In this document: in pieces, positions 1 to 11,851 of the stretch | Position numbering within the stretch: the stretch's first letter is position 1 | How the letters are laid out: each line of letters starts with the position of its first letter | Assembly (NCBI GenBank): GCA_027924585.1 | Contig: BSBM01001719.1 | Span: forward strand, 9,172,001-9,236,000 | DNA from: Larix kaempferi | Lineage: Eukaryota > Streptophyta > Pinopsida > Pinales > Pinaceae | Length of the DNA stretch: 64,000 nt | Reading direction: 5' to 3' | Notes under the pieces: generated by a model | Database searches by the model: none | What the model saw: the letters and a program-made list of their open reading frames with translations, nothing else | Told to the model about the DNA's origin: nothing | Made by a program: the position numbers and the translations under genes

Positions 1-1
1 T

Positions 2-922
2 TTTCCATTCATTGGGAACATTGGTACTCTCTTAATGGATACTTTGAATATTCCTGGATTCACTATAGGGCTACCGGTTTGGTTGTTTTCCACTTTGAAT
101 GCCTTGCATGCTCCTGATGCTTCTCAAGTAAGCACTTCACATCAAGAGCATTAGAACCCTATGCTTGCTTCTCCAGTAGCATCTTCTCCCCCTCCTTCTA
201 CATCATGTGGTGAAAGTAGTAATACTAGTAACCAATAGTCTAAAAGGAATAGACGAAGGAAGAATAGGAAGAAGATGCCAAAGCAAGGGGGCAGCCACCC
301 ATCCTCTGGAAGTCATGCAGGGGGCACCCACCCAGCCTTTGGAAGTCATGCCGGGGGCACCTACCCAGCCTTTGGAGGTCATGTTGGGAGGAAAATTTCA
401 GTCATTGCAAATCATACTGGAAGTATGTCTTCAAACATTGTTTCTCATGTTGAGGACACATCATTGATCACTGTTGGTCATATCAATGACAAGTCACCAG
501 TTCTTGTGAGTCATACTGGAGACACTGAATCGGCCACTGCAAGTCATACTGAGAAAGTTGACTTTGTAGACAAACCTAATAAACACAAGCTTAATTTCCC
601 CTATAAGTTTTGCGAGGAAGACCATCTTACTCATCGGTGCCCTGCTATTCCAGAGGTACAAAGAGTATGTTCCATAGTTCAAAATTCTTCTGCTTCTGAG
701 CAACTAGCCAATGCAAGTCATGCTGGGGGAAAGCTGTCAACCAATGCTATTCATGCTAAGAGTACTGTTGTTGTTATGGACTCTAAGCGTATAGGATGCA
801 AGCCAAAGTTCCCTTGTAAAATTTGTAAGGGAGATCACCTTATTCACCAGTGCCCTGCTATTCCAGAAGTGTGGAGAGTGTGGTCCATGTCTGGAGGATC
901 CTCTGCCCTGAATTGTATATAA
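2..922 (+). pseudogene. Gag C-terminal remnant with two variant zinc knuckles (element N)
   Basis: Nucleocapsid end of a Ty3/gypsy Gag; the usual role is RNA binding and packaging. The frame runs in from the left window edge and is broken by stops near 153 and 236, then stays open from 275 to 922. The motif GLPVW near the start has a counterpart in the Gag of the young element at 28-31 kb (LGLPVW), which places both in one wider family. Two knuckles of the form CX2CX3HX4C follow. The first has F replacing a Cys (KFCEEDHLTHRC, about 605-645); the second is complete (CKICKGDHLIHQC, about 813-855). Both are followed by the same PAIPEV segment, so they look like an internal duplication. Between them the protein is a diverged SHxG/SHTG-type repeat. 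The capsid part lies outside the window. Confidence 0.7.
311..409 (+). repeat. 33-bp tandem repeat in gag, three copies
   Basis: Three consecutive copies of a 33-bp unit begin at about 311, 344 and 377. Each encodes an 11-residue unit of the form SHAGGTHPAFG. The period is a multiple of three, so the reading frame is kept. Confidence 0.8.
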
Positions 923-1098
923 ATTCCCAATAGCTTGATCAACCTTTGGTTGATGAAGTGGTTGAACCAATGCAATCTTTGGTCAACCCCACTCTTCCTT
1001 TGGAGAGTGAAGCGATCGAATCGATGCAATATTCAACCGATCCCATCAATCTTTCATAGACTGATGCACCTATCCCTGAAGTCTTCTGCATTACCAGT

Positions 1099-1760
1099 TT
1101 GGATGTTTCTGAAATGGGGGGCACTGCATCTGTGCCGAGTGAACCCCTACCAAGCTATGGGATCATTTCCTTTAATTGGAATAGTCTAACTGAGCCTCGC
1201 CTTCCTTCTTCTTCACCTTTCCAAATAAAGGTTGATATCGAAAACCATGTGGTTCACCGATGTATTGTAGATGAAGGAGCCTCTTTTAGTATCTTATCTC
1301 CTTATGCTTGGAGAGACTTATGTTTCCCTAACCTTGTTACAACTGTTAATTGGATGTTGACCTTTGACAGAAGACCTAGTGAACCGTTGGGATTCCTCCC
1401 TCAGGTACCTGTTACTTTGAGTGGAAAAACAGTATTAGTTGATTTTATGGTTTTAAGGACCCTATGGATTTTTATATGATCCTCGGGCGTGATTACATAT
1501 ATACTATGCAAGCTGTGGTGTCTACGTTATTTTGTGTGATGCATTTTCTTCACAAATTCATTTTCCTCACAACGAAAGCATTGTCACTATCGATCAACTT
1601 ACATTTGTTGATCCCTCTTATTACCCAACTATAGACCAAGTATGTCCCTCGTCAGTAGGAACTACCATGTCACAATCAAATCATGTGGCATATTGTTCTT
1701 TGAGTCCAATTGCTACTAAGAAGAAGCCTCTAAATTCATGCTCACCTTCTCTGGACTGGG
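1099..1760 (+). pseudogene. Retropepsin-like aspartic protease remnant (element N)
   Basis: Aspartic protease of a Ty3/gypsy polyprotein, which cleaves Gag-Pol in family members. The open part to 1479 has a short beta-strand lead-in (FQIKVDIEN), then CIVDEGASFSILS, which fits the D-x-G-A/S active-site loop with E in the variable position, then an LTFDRRP stretch. A frameshift near 1460 leads to ILGRDYIYTM, matching the C-terminal protease segment LLLGCNCFYAM of the pol at 40.3 kb. Coding similarity fades after about 1760 and no reverse transcriptase follows, so the element was deleted or interrupted here. It is in the same orientation as the gag remnant just upstream and probably belongs to the same copy. 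Confidence 0.65.
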
Positions 1761-1914
1761 TCTCGGCAATTGACTAGGTGATGACTCCATCTGAATGTTT
1801 AGATATGTGTTCTATCTAGGATGATATACTTCCCTCTGATGAAGTTTTCCTAGAGTCTATAATGCAGTCTACCTTTCATTTGGAAATTGATCCACTGACA
1901 AGCATTCTTTCACT

Positions 1915-2110
1915 TTCACTTCGAGCTCGTTAAAAACAATAAGGAAGTTATGAGCATTTCTTCCATCTTCACTTCGAGCTCCTTAAAAATAGTAAGGAAG
2001 TTACAAGCATTTCTTCCATCTTCACTTCGATCTCATTAAAAACAGTAAGGCAGTTATGAGCATTTTTCTGTATCTCCTTTGAGCTTTTTAAAAACAATAA
2101 GGAGGTCATT
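1915..2110 (+). repeat. 53-bp tandem repeat, 3.7 copies
   Basis: Copies start at 1915, 1968, 2021 and 2075 (the last is partial). Each contains CTTCGAGCTC(G/C)TTAAAAA followed by (A/G)TAAGGAAGTTA. Related 'actc-ttaaa' motifs recur singly in the non-coding spacers at 7.9-8.6 kb and 32.1-32.5 kb, so the unit comes from the 3' spacer of this element family. Confidence 0.75.
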
Positions 2111-2929
2111 TTGTTGCTACAACATCCCCCCCTAGATTTTTTGAAAAAATATTGGGGCCCCTCCTTTTTTTTTTGAGAAAATGTTTTCCTAAGGATGTCT
2201 AGACATCATAGTCTCTCCTTACTTGGTTTTTTCCCTGAAGAAAAGTCTTTACTTGCCTTACTTTTTGAGTTATGTCATTTTTCGCCTAAGTAAGACTCAA
2301 GATTCTGGGCCACAATGGCGGAAGCTCTGAGCTAACCTTGCCGCAACGGCAGAAGAGTTGGTCCAAACTTTTCGAAACCATGGAATTAAAAAGACTAAGT
2401 CAAGCCATGGCGGAAAACTTATCTTAAAACCTCTAAAAGGGAAAAACCTTAGATCGAGTGGACCCGCGGCAGAACAGATTCACCAAGTTTCTCCGCAATA
2501 GTGGGCGTTTTCATCTAACTCTTCCAAAAACATTGAAAAATTACCAATAAATCATCTTTGCGGGAAGAATCATCTATCTTTCCCAAAATAGCAAAGGTCT
2601 TCAAGAAACTCTTTTGCACCAGCGAGTAGAGTGGCACATTTTTCGGAAGAACTCAAATAACTCTCCCGCAAAGGCAGACAAACTCACTTAAGTTTGCCGA
2701 TGCGTTGCAACACACTTCCCCTTTGCGGAAACATCCAGACAATTCTCCCGCAACGGAAGGTAAAACTCAGCTTTTCTTTCCGTAGGAGACGAAAACCTTA
2801 ACCTAGTCTTTCCGATTTTTGGCGGTCGTATTTATTGAGAAAAGGTCGATTTGACCCATCCGTATGCTTCCTTAATCCCATTTTAATGGCTTGGAACCAC
2901 CTTAATAATGGCTCACATGTACCATTTTT
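2111..2929 (+). other. Non-coding stretch with recurring CCGCAA/GCGGAA motifs
   Basis: No convincing coding sequence. Variants of 'ccgcaa(c)ggcaga' or 'gcggaa' recur every few tens of bases between about 2310 and 2760. The stretch lies in front of a TATA-like box and the coiled-coil pseudogene, as the GC-richer 16.3-17.0 kb segment lies in front of the E2 gene. It could be the U3 start of an LTR, possibly from the TG at 2112, but I found no matching far end or target-site duplication. Confidence 0.35.
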
Positions 2930-2938
2930 AGTATATAG
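2930..2938 (+). promoter_or_regulatory. TATA-like box upstream of coiled-coil pseudogene A
   Basis: AGTATATAG about 790 bp upstream of the ATG at 3727. A strong splice-donor-like site (CACAG/GTTAGT, GT at 3083) and an acceptor-like site (GTTGAATAG ending at 3715) follow, consistent with a spliced leader about 630 nt long. This is inference from sequence only. Confidence 0.35.
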
Positions 2939-3082
2939 GGCATGAACCCCATTGGATTTCCATTTTTTTTTGTCGCCCCAGAGCTCTCTTCCCGTTTCCG
3001 TTTAAAATCACGAAGTGCAAGTTCCAGGCTCGCAGGTTCTACAACAAATTCCAGAATTTGCATAACGTTCATCTCTTCACAG

Positions 3083-3715
3083 GTTAGTACCTTTGCAGAC
3101 CTTATTATAATGTGTTCTTCTCGTTTAAAGTGGCATGATTCGTCACTCTTTTCGTTCTATCCTAGCTATGGCGGGATTCTCAAAGTAACCACGGCTATAG
3201 CCGACCCATGTGCACCTTGACTAGGCGTATTGAATCCCTAATTGTGGACATAAAAGGCTCTAGAACCTCAAGAACCCACTGCTTAAATGTTAGAAGAACC
3301 TATAGCATACCTCTACCTGTCATAAAATCCACCTATTTAGTAATCTCAATACCAACCTTGCCTATCCTTACACCAAAGTTATAAGCGTTTTTCGCGATTG
3401 TGGAGTTTTACGCTTTTCTGCGCTTTGAGGCCAGTTATTATAATGTATTTTTCTTATAAGAATGTAGAATACCTGGCCTACTTTATGTGCATTGCTCTCA
3501 TAGTTCATAGTTACAATATCAACAGCAGAAGTAACCAAATTAAATTTTTTCACAAGATTATAAAATGGCATGTGAAAGAAATATTTTGAAACAGTGAGAC
3601 GAGCAGGAATTAGGAGTTCTAGTTGGCATTTGGATATTACCATTATAAGTATGATGCTGGTTTGGATTGCCAATGTCGCGTCATATATTCTTATTCATGT
3701 CTGATTGTTGAATAG
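3083..3715 (+). other. Candidate 5' UTR intron of pseudogene A
   Basis: Donor CAG/GTTAGT and acceptor TTGTTGAATAG/GA flank AT-rich sequence without a long frame, ending 11 bp before the ATG at 3727. Plant-like splice signals are visible but no transcript supports them. Confidence 0.3.
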
Positions 3716-3726
3716 GATTTTCAAAA

Positions 3727-6700
3727 ATGGCTAAAGGTGGCAAGAGAAAGTCAAAGGCAACCAATGAAAGCACAAGAGTAGAAACTACATTTTGGGATAC
3801 CAAGTGCACCACATGCCTGCTTCCAAAAGTAAACTGGGGAGACGTATACTGCATGATAAGAGATCAGGACTTCCCTGAAGCTCTTCTTGAGGAGGAATGC
3901 TTATATCAGAACATCCGAAACACTTGTATATCCAAGGCGACCACACGTCCAAAACTCTTCCCATGCTCGGAAGTAATTGGATGGATTTTGCAGCATGCGA
4001 ACACCGAGACAATAGTTATAGCAGACAACAAAGGAAAGGATTTTTCCTCGTTTCACCCATCCTATATCTCAACAGCCTACAAGTTTCCCAAATCCCAGTA
4101 GCGGATTGATGATGCGTGGTTGGAAGGGATCTAGATGGATAATCTAGAGATGGCAAGGAAGTTGTTAATTTCAGGCAAACAAATAAGAAAAAAGGATAGT
4201 GAAGAGTACGAGGTTTAGAATCTGAGGCCCCCTTTCAGACTGATCTCTCTCATGTTAAGTAGAATATTCAGAAGACCTGATGGGATGATGTTCATGCTGC
4301 AATGGGTTCCTATCATCCACTATGTAGCTTTCAAAGGGACAATTTTCAACTGGGCTGATATTCTCTCAGACATCCTGTCATCAGCTATAATAGTTGCACG
4401 AGAAGATTAGTGGAGAGGAAGGCAGAATATTATATGGACTCTTACTTGATAGATTGTAATGTGGTGAAATGCCTCTTTCCCAAGTTGGGATGCATATGTA
4501 ACTCGGCGGATGGCTCAGTGTTCATTGCCTACAAAATCTTTTGGGCTCAGAATTACAAAAGGAATTACAAACTCATTTGTGAGGAGTTCATCATGCCCCT
4601 ATATGAATTAATGTTTAATGAAGAACCCAACTGCTTATATGAGAATGCCATGGAAGCTTTGGAGAAATATGGTGATTTCTATTTTTCTCCAGAAGGTACC
4701 TACATAAGAATGTACGGAGGCTCCAAAGCCCCATATATTCTACCTAGGTACGCTACGGATTATATAGTCCACAAGGAGATGGTAAGACAGGTATTCATTG
4801 ATGGAATTGGTAATACCCTGTATAAGGCCAAGAAATCTACTTTTTCGCCCTTACCTTTCTATGTCGGGGCCTACAAGCTATTAGGAATTGCAACTGTAAA
4901 AGATTTTGTCGCAGAGTGGAAAAGCTTTCGTTTTGGGGAAAATATTTTTCGCAGGAATGATCGACAAGGCAAAGCTGCACAACATTGCAAAGAACTCTCC
5001 ACTCCCTTTGAGTATGCTAACTATTATGATCAAGAGGAGGAAGTATGTAGGGGGGTTATCAATATGACTAAGTTATGGATTTTTCAAATGGGCAAAGGAG
5101 GGGCCAACTCAATCTCTAATGTTGTGGAGAAAATAGATCATCAGCGAGAAAAGGGTATCGTGGGGACTGCAGAGGCTCTCTTGAAAGAAGAACAAAGGCT
5201 CCTGGAACAAGCCAAGAAAATCCAATAGGATGCTAAGAAAAGAATCAACAAGGAAAAAGAGGATAAACGCTAAGAATAAGAGACTTTGAGAGTCCAAGCA
5301 GCTGAAGCTGAGGAAAATAGGAAGGAAGAAGAGAGAATTATATTGGAAAGAAATGCGAAGCAAGAAGAAGATGACACACTAAGAAGGGAGCAGGAGGAAG
5401 AGACATGAAGAAAATAAGAAGAAGAGAAGAAATCCAAAGAGGATATTGACCCCAAAATCCCAGACATGTAAGACTTAGATATCGGTTCCCCCATAAGAGA
5501 TATCCCCATTGTCCCTTTTACACCCTCAAAAGGAAGTACAATCTCTCAATGGGAAAAGTTCACTTACAACAAGAAAAGAAAAACCATTGTTAAAGAGACA
5601 GGTTCCAATTTGAAAAGACCTTTTCGGTCAGACATCATCACTACACATGAAACCACGGTCATGTGGAACACAGAGGAGGCTACTAAAATCCTAGCATCCA
5701 TCTCCGTAGCCATAGTTACAACGACTATAGACAATGTCAACATACTAGGAGATAAATTGAGTCTAGAGAAAGAGAAAGCACGTTAGTTGCAGGAAGCTTT
5801 AGTCAAAGAGCAGAATTGTACAAATTTGATGATCGAGAGGAATGATGCTCTCACATCTCAAAAGGAAGAATTAAATGAAACACTCAAATAGCTGGAAGCT
5901 GATAGGAGAGCTCTAGCAATACAAGTAAGGGTGTTAGAGGCAGAAAAGGGAGAACTTGAAGGTAAAAACCTGAAGCTTGAATTAGAGAAGTTTGACAATG
6001 TTCAAGAGATCGACAAGCTGAAGGAACACATTGAAAAGTTGCAAGGAGGAAACGAATTGTTAGAACAACAATTGGAGCTGGAAAACAACAAAATGGGGGA
6101 CACTAGCCCCTTCCATGAGCAAGCCTATGAAATACTAAGAAGGACCTACAACTTCCAAGAACTCGTATCAGAGGAAATATACAAACTAAAAGCAATAATG
6201 GCCAAGGCTAAGGTGATCAATGTCGAAGCCACCAGGGTTAGGAGGAAGCACACACGCATCAGCGGAGAGATTAAGAAACACATTGAGTGGAGAGAAGGGA
6301 AATCAGAGTTCCCGACAACTTTTCTCCTTAAGTCTGTTGTTGAATACAGGGCATATGTGCGCACCTTAGATTATTCTAAATATTGCGGAGTAAAGTTGGC
6401 CACCATAACACTAGCTACTTATGAGCGGTGTAAGAATTTGTATTCTCAAATAGGAGCCACACAGGAAAGTTGTCAGATGGCCATGCCCCAGAGGATAGAA
6501 GAATTCCCAAATAGAGCACAATGTTTATATGACCCGAATGAGAGGCTCAAGGAAGAAAGCGAATATGTGTAGAGGCTAGACATCTTGACGTCAGAAGACC
6601 TGCACCAATTTATCATCCAAGCTGCTATTCATAAACATTGCCTAGAAGAAAGTCTCCGGGCCACTATGGTAGAAATGATTGTCCTAGCAGAAGAGCTTTC

Positions 6701-6919
6701 CAAGTAAGAAGTGTCTCTCAGATTTATGATTCCCTGGTTGGAATAAATATTGTAAAGGAAGCAAATCAGTGGGGAAACTATATAGCAGAGGTAGATAGGG
6801 CACTGGCAGCCAACCAAGCTTCGACCTTAGAGAGTGTCCCAGCTGTTGCAGTAGCGTTAGAAGAAACACCAGTGGTCTCAGAAGCGCCCAAGTCGACCAA
6901 GGAGCTAGCACAGGGATAG
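3727..6919 (+). pseudogene. Diverged homologue (A) of the LTR-encoded coiled-coil protein
   Basis: Unrecognised protein family, related to the frames at 17198-20404 and 58304-60518. It starts with a basic MAKGGKRKSK segment. Stops occur near 4099, 4131, 4216 and 5226, with more in 5270-5900, and there is a frameshift near 4400. Similarity to E2 is clearest where A has KYGDFYFSPEGTYIRMYGG...PYILP (about 4663-4745) and E2 has GDWFLSKDSTVVRLYGFKHKPYVLP, and where A has FNWADILSDIL against FNFINYMLSEIF. From about 5100 to 6110 the frame is Glu/Lys-rich with heptad-like Leu spacing, so a long coiled coil, followed by a globular tail. The order (globular, charged linker, coil, tail) matches E2. The upstream TATA box and a second TATA box after the gene also match E2's plan. 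I cannot show that A sits inside an LTR. Confidence 0.6.
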
Positions 6920-7850
6920 CTCACATTTGCTAATGTCTGACTGATGAAAGCTAGCATGCCTCTTGGGTTGCTATTTTATGCGTGTACCATTGAATTATTA
7001 AAATGACTTGTGGTATTTAGCTCCCATTCATTTTTGTAAAGTTAATTGGGATATTTTTCCTTTTTTGTAATATCAACACTACAAGAAAAGTTAGAGGAAT
7101 ATAAACGGTTAGGGTATAGGTGGCAACTCCTAGCACATCTTGTAAAGCTATATATAGTTTATTAGAAGGGGATAGAAAGGAATTTTGGCAGGTGAAAGGA
7201 CATTTATGTCTTATATATGAACTATTTATGCTACATGAATAAGAAAATTGTTTTGGCCTGTGGAAGCCTGCACAACACTTTGCTTGGGATCGTGTTGGAT
7301 AACTGCTGAACTATTTCTGCGTCTTTCATACATTTCCTGTGAGATCTTTCCTGGCTATTGTGAATTAATTCTTTGCTATGAATGGTTTCATTTCCTTTGC
7401 AAAATTTCTGTGTTAAATGGGTAGTAGAATGTTTATCTTTATCAAATCTATCTTGGATAATCTTAGTTTCTGTTGTAAATGCTTCTTTCAATTTAACATC
7501 TATCTGTGAAGTTCTTGGGTGCATTTCCAGTTTATTACTCATTCTTTAAGTTTGCTCCTTATAAGGATAGGTTAATTTAGATTTAAATTAGCTTAGAATA
7601 GATTTGTTTAGCACATGCATTTAATTTAGGGCACATGCATATCATATTAAATACAAAATATATAACCGGTGAATCAAGATGCAACCGGTAAAATAAACAA
7701 ATCTTTAAACCTCACACGGTAGCCGGAACTGTTAACCGGACGGATTCCCAACACCAAACGGTGGACGATCTAGTTGGGATCGCTTACTAGGGAGAATCCC
7801 TTGCTGATTGATGCTACGATATTCGAGGCATCAATAGGTCACGAGTTTAC
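6920..7850 (+). other. Non-coding region 3' of pseudogene A with a TATA-like box
   Basis: No coding sequence recognised. CTATATATAG at 7149-7158 lies about 230 bp after the gene. It is followed by a purine-rich run ending TTTTGGCAGGTGAAAGG, in a position resembling the second promoter and R region after the E2 gene. CACTACAAGAAAA occurs at 7077-7089. From 7600 there is a doubled GCACATGCAT and several ACCGG motifs. Where this region joins the spacer at about 7850 is not resolved. Confidence 0.3.
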
Positions 7851-9759
7851 TTTTTCGGGCTTGTTAATACTTTATGAAAAAGATCTTTATAGATTTCTTT
7901 CATGCTCTTGTTTGACTCTTTAAATATGATAAGATTGCCGAGTATAGTTGTCTTTTCAGACTCGTTAAAAGATTTGAAGCAACATCCACTTAAGTATAAG
8001 TTTAACCCTTTTCTAGACTTCTCCAGATTACTTACAAAAAAGGAATACTCTAATCATACATGGCTAGAAGAGTTCTCCTCTCATTGTTTTATACTTTTTT
8101 CGGGGGAGGGGACTAACTATACGAAAAAGGCCTTTTGGAGCCTCTCTTTAGGGTTTTCAGGCTCTCTAAACATGAAAACACCAAGCGAGCATTCACCTAC
8201 TTGAGCTCGATGTGAAATACATGAGAGGGTAAATAGAGGATTGTTTAAGTTTTTCAGACTCTATAAACAGGAAAACACCGGTGAGCATTAACCTACTTGG
8301 GATCGATATTAAAATCCACGAGCAGGTGTATGGAGTTATTGTTTAAGTTTTTCAGACTCCTTAAAATTGAAAACACCGGCGAGCAAGAACAGATCTCAGC
8401 TTGATATTAAAATCCAAAGATTAGTATTATAGAGTATTCTTCTATCTCTTTTTCGAACTCTGTAAACAATGAAGAAGTTCCTGAGACTTCCTCCCATGGG
8501 CTCGTTAAACTTATTACATGGTTGGAACTATTGAGTTTCCTATTTTTCTTGGACTCATTAAATAAACAAGAAGAACATTCTTTTACCAAAAAGAATAAGG
8601 GATAAGAAGGGTGTATCGCATCTCTTTCAGTTTCAAAGGCATTTAAGTCAGTCATATCCTTGAACACATCACCTACTTGAGTTTTTCATGTCAGTTGGGT
8701 TTTAGTTTTTGACCTTAGGGTTAACCTGATCTCTAAGTTTTTACTCCCCTGATTTTTTATTCTTCCAACCATATGGAGGGTCTGTTATGTCTCATACATT
8801 GCCGACTTATATCATTCCTTGTTATGTTGAAAACTACCTAAGTCAATTTGTGTTGTGCTCATTGTTCAAGGATACAACCTGTGTCGGTCATTTCTGTAGT
8901 TTACCTTGACTTCATGTGTCAGCCATCTCGGTGTCAGTTTGTTTCATCTTGTTACTCATCCTACTCGACATCAACTCATACCTGTGAGTGTTCCTCGTGT
9001 TGGATGATGTAGGATACTTTAATGCCTCCCTTCCAGCAGACTTCTTCCCATCGACATCAGCTCATTATGCTCTGGGAATGAAGTTTAGAGTTTCGGTTAG
9101 TACCTTGGGGATTGCAGTCATTAGTGGAAGTTTCCCTCACTGTTGAATAAATGGGAATACATCAATATCTCTTATTCGACAGGTTCCTCAAGTGTTTGAC
9201 TTCAAGTCCTCTTATTCACACTTGTTGGATCATACTAGGTACCTTGGACCCCATTATCATTATCGATGGAAGTCCTTGCGTTTGTTAACGGTATACATCA
9301 ATGACCGATAATCAAATGATACCCCCCATGTTCGACTTTGGCTCAGTTATTCACATGGTTAGGGTTTGTACCTTGGGTTTTTTTGGATGAAGACCTTGGG
9401 ATTATGATAGCATCACCATATTTATGTTATCCCCCAAGCTGTGCAAGACTGAGCCTCACTCATTTTGTCTCTTTATGAGACATAGATCTAGCTTGTTGTT
9501 ATGGCTATGATCTCTCTATTGACATGGATCCATGCTTGTATTTCAGTGGCCATGCTCTATATATACATCTCCTAGTTATGTATCGGAGATCATGTTACAC
9601 ATCTATATGATGTCATGATTGTAATTTCTCGCTGACCTTGATTTTTGTTTAAGGTGTTTTCTGTGACTTGGTTTTGCGGTTTCTTGCTCCTCCTTTGAAT
9701 TGGAATTATAATGTATTTCGGCCATCATTTCACTCTGACCTCACACATTAGGGGGCATC
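7850..9759 (+). mobile_element. 3' non-coding spacer of a Y-like LTR element
   Basis: From about 7850 the sequence aligns by eye with the spacer between gag and the 3' LTR of element Y (from about 32025). Shared blocks include CTTTTTCGGGC, GGCTAGAAGAGTTCTCC and CTCTCTAAACA(T/G)GAAA. It contains no pol. It ends in TCACACATTAGGGGGCATC just before a TG; Y ends in TCACACATCAGGGGGCAATC just before its 3' LTR. I therefore read it as the 3' end of a related element whose 5' part is missing or rearranged. Confidence 0.65.
9749..9759 (+). other. Polypurine tract before LTR
   Basis: TAGGGGGCATC directly precedes TGTTATAGG. The same tract, with one extra A, precedes the 3' LTR of element Y at 33659. 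Confidence 0.6.
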
Positions 9760-10900
9760 TGTTATAGGTCAAATCTGCACTTCTCTGTACTGTGATCACC
9801 TTGCCTTGTAGATCACACAAAAGGACACAAAGGATGGAAGAGGTAGATTGCCTCAGATGAGTTGCTTCCAGAAGTACACTCCTCACTTGAAAAGAATGCA
9901 GTTTCTCCTATTTTTGTCACATGTACGCCGCTCTCTGCATACAAGACCTGTGTACTGTACCCTACACTCCTTAAGGGAAACCAACGTACACCTCCCAAAA
10001 CGTTGTAAACGCATGTTGTAAAGCATAAATGTTTCTTCCTGTACGCTGCTCTTATTGTATGAAACCCGCGTACATCTTAAGATGAAATCAAAATATATTG
10101 ATTTGACGAATTGGGATTAGTTGAAGTTGGTTCTTCAACTTGCCCAACCTCCCAATCCAACCACCTTTCGATCTAAACTGCCTACCTTGTCCCATAAATA
10201 CAAGGAGGATCCGTGAGAGGGGTTACTCACAGACTCATTATACTCAGAAGAATTATGATAGCCATAAAATCTTGAGAGAAGGCTTGAAGTATTGTTACGC
10301 TGGAGGAAAGTTCCAAGTCAGAGTGAAGAGAAAGAGCCCAGATCTGGTTGCAGAAACATATCTACACGTCAGGTATATTGTACTGACTTCATGTTTCTTT
10401 GACAATAAAAAGGTGAAAACACCCTTCCTGTCCCAAATAAGATATCTATTGGATTGCATGTCTATTTGGCTTAATTCTTGATTATAGTTGATGTTAAATT
10501 GTTTTATAATTTCATCATATGTTATATGGTCAAGATACGCTGAGGAAGGTATCTTTTGTATTGCAGGTTCATCAAGAAGGAGATCAAGCAGGAGATGAAG
10601 TGAAAGACCAAGCGAAAGCTAGGATCAAACTTTGAAAAGAGGTATGTCTTTCAATCCCAATCTATTTCTTTTGCAGTAACTAAATGCAGTATAATCAATG
10701 TGTTTAGCTGTCAACCCTACCCAGTTGGTAGTATCCATCTCCTCACTATAGCTATGGTTTCATTTAGCATTCCATTCAGAAAGTTGTTATTTGCCTCATT
10801 CGGATTGACATTCGACCCATCATTCAATCCTTCATACAGACTTTTGTCTATACAAGATCTTATTGTTGATGCTCACCGAAGCTGATTTTGCAGAGAATTT
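9760..10900 (+). repeat. LTR (3' LTR of Y-like element), right end unresolved
   Basis: Begins TGTTATAGGTC after a polypurine tract. CATAAATA at 10193-10200 is a TATA-like box about 430 bp in, so U3 would be about 460 bp. The following 700 bp is transcribed-leader-like sequence with no recognised coding. A 113-codon frame at 10140-10481 has no recognisable features and spans the TATA box, so I do not call it. I could not find a matching ...CA end, a second LTR copy or a target duplication. Confidence 0.45.
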
Positions 10901-11081
10901 CTGAAGCTGTTAGTGCATAAAAGATGTTGTAAACTTTACTTTTTTGAATCTTTTAGTTGTGTTCCTCTTTTTGTTCTTGATTAGATCAATCTTTCTTCTT
11001 CTTTTTCATTAACCTGAAAACACCTATCATTTTATCAAAAATAATTTTTTCATAAATATTCAGAAAGTAAGAATAGTTCTA

Positions 11082-11117
11082 ATCTTCCCCCAAACAAAAA
11101 ATATGGCATGTCCTCAA
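11082..11117 (-). other. Polypurine-type motif downstream of M pol
   Basis: On the minus strand the sequence reads CTTGAGGACATGCC followed about 10 bases later by GTTTGGGGGAAG. A GAGGACA...TTTGGGGG block after pol is typical of Athila-type elements. The 3' LTR expected beyond it is not recognisable. Confidence 0.45.
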
Positions 11118-11633
11118 GCCATCAAAGAGAAAATGATTAATATTACAAATTTTCAATTGAAAGTTTTACAGATAGATTCTAAAATACTGTGATAATTTTC
11201 ATAAGGAAATGAAATATTAATTAATAAATGTAGATGATTCAGATATGTACATTCATCAAAAAGAATACAACAATGCTTAAAAGACCATATGAAGGATAAT
11301 AGTGTAAGAGATGCAAAAAATGCCATAGGAAAAACTAGTTGTCCATGACTCATTGTAAAGATCTCTCGTCATCCAAAGAATATAGATAAGGTTCACCGTA
11401 AAGTTTGTGAGATCTACTATAATTATGGGTCCAATTTCTAGGATAGTCATATCCTAGGTATTTATTTGAATTAGATGACAGGGTCCAAGTCCAACTTACA
11501 GCCATTATCTAATGACAGTATAAATAATGGGCCTAAACATGTGTTTGTATACTCAGGTTTTTTATGAGCTATGTGAATAGCAATGCATTAACCAAACCTA
11601 TTTTACCCGATATTGAACCGCTTCCAGCAGGCC

Positions 11634-11810
11634 TCTTCAGTACCCCAACGGGTTTGTCTTGGTACCATGCAAGCATAGCCCCACTGCTAGAGAGCCTGTT
11701 CAGTGCACCGACTGGTTTACTTGCATTTACTGAGATTCCTTGTTTAAGATTCTACTTAAAGCATGGACCCACTACCAGTGATCTTGTTCAGTACCCCGAC
11801 GGGTTTGCTT
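11634..11810 (+). repeat. Dispersed repeat TTCAGTACCCCGACGGGTTT, three copies
   Basis: Copies begin at about 11636, 11699 and 11787, spaced 63 and 88 bp apart, each with a few substitutions. They lie in the non-coding 3' part of M. A 95-codon frame spans them but only reflects the repeat. Confidence 0.6.
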
Positions 11811-11851
11811 CATATAATGATATTTTTAGTAAGGAAGCCGGTAGGCACTAG

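Noticed and set aside
3727-6919. Host coiled-coil gene (kinesin- or myosin-like)
   Set aside because: The coil part alone would suggest this, but the globular blocks match the LTR-encoded family, and no motor motif is present.
1-9759. One N element interrupted by A
   Set aside because: Attractive, but the spacer parts on the two sides are not clearly collinear and no target-site duplication was found.
10140-10481. 113-codon frame
   Set aside because: It lies across the LTR TATA box, has no recognisable motif and no conserved counterpart in the window.
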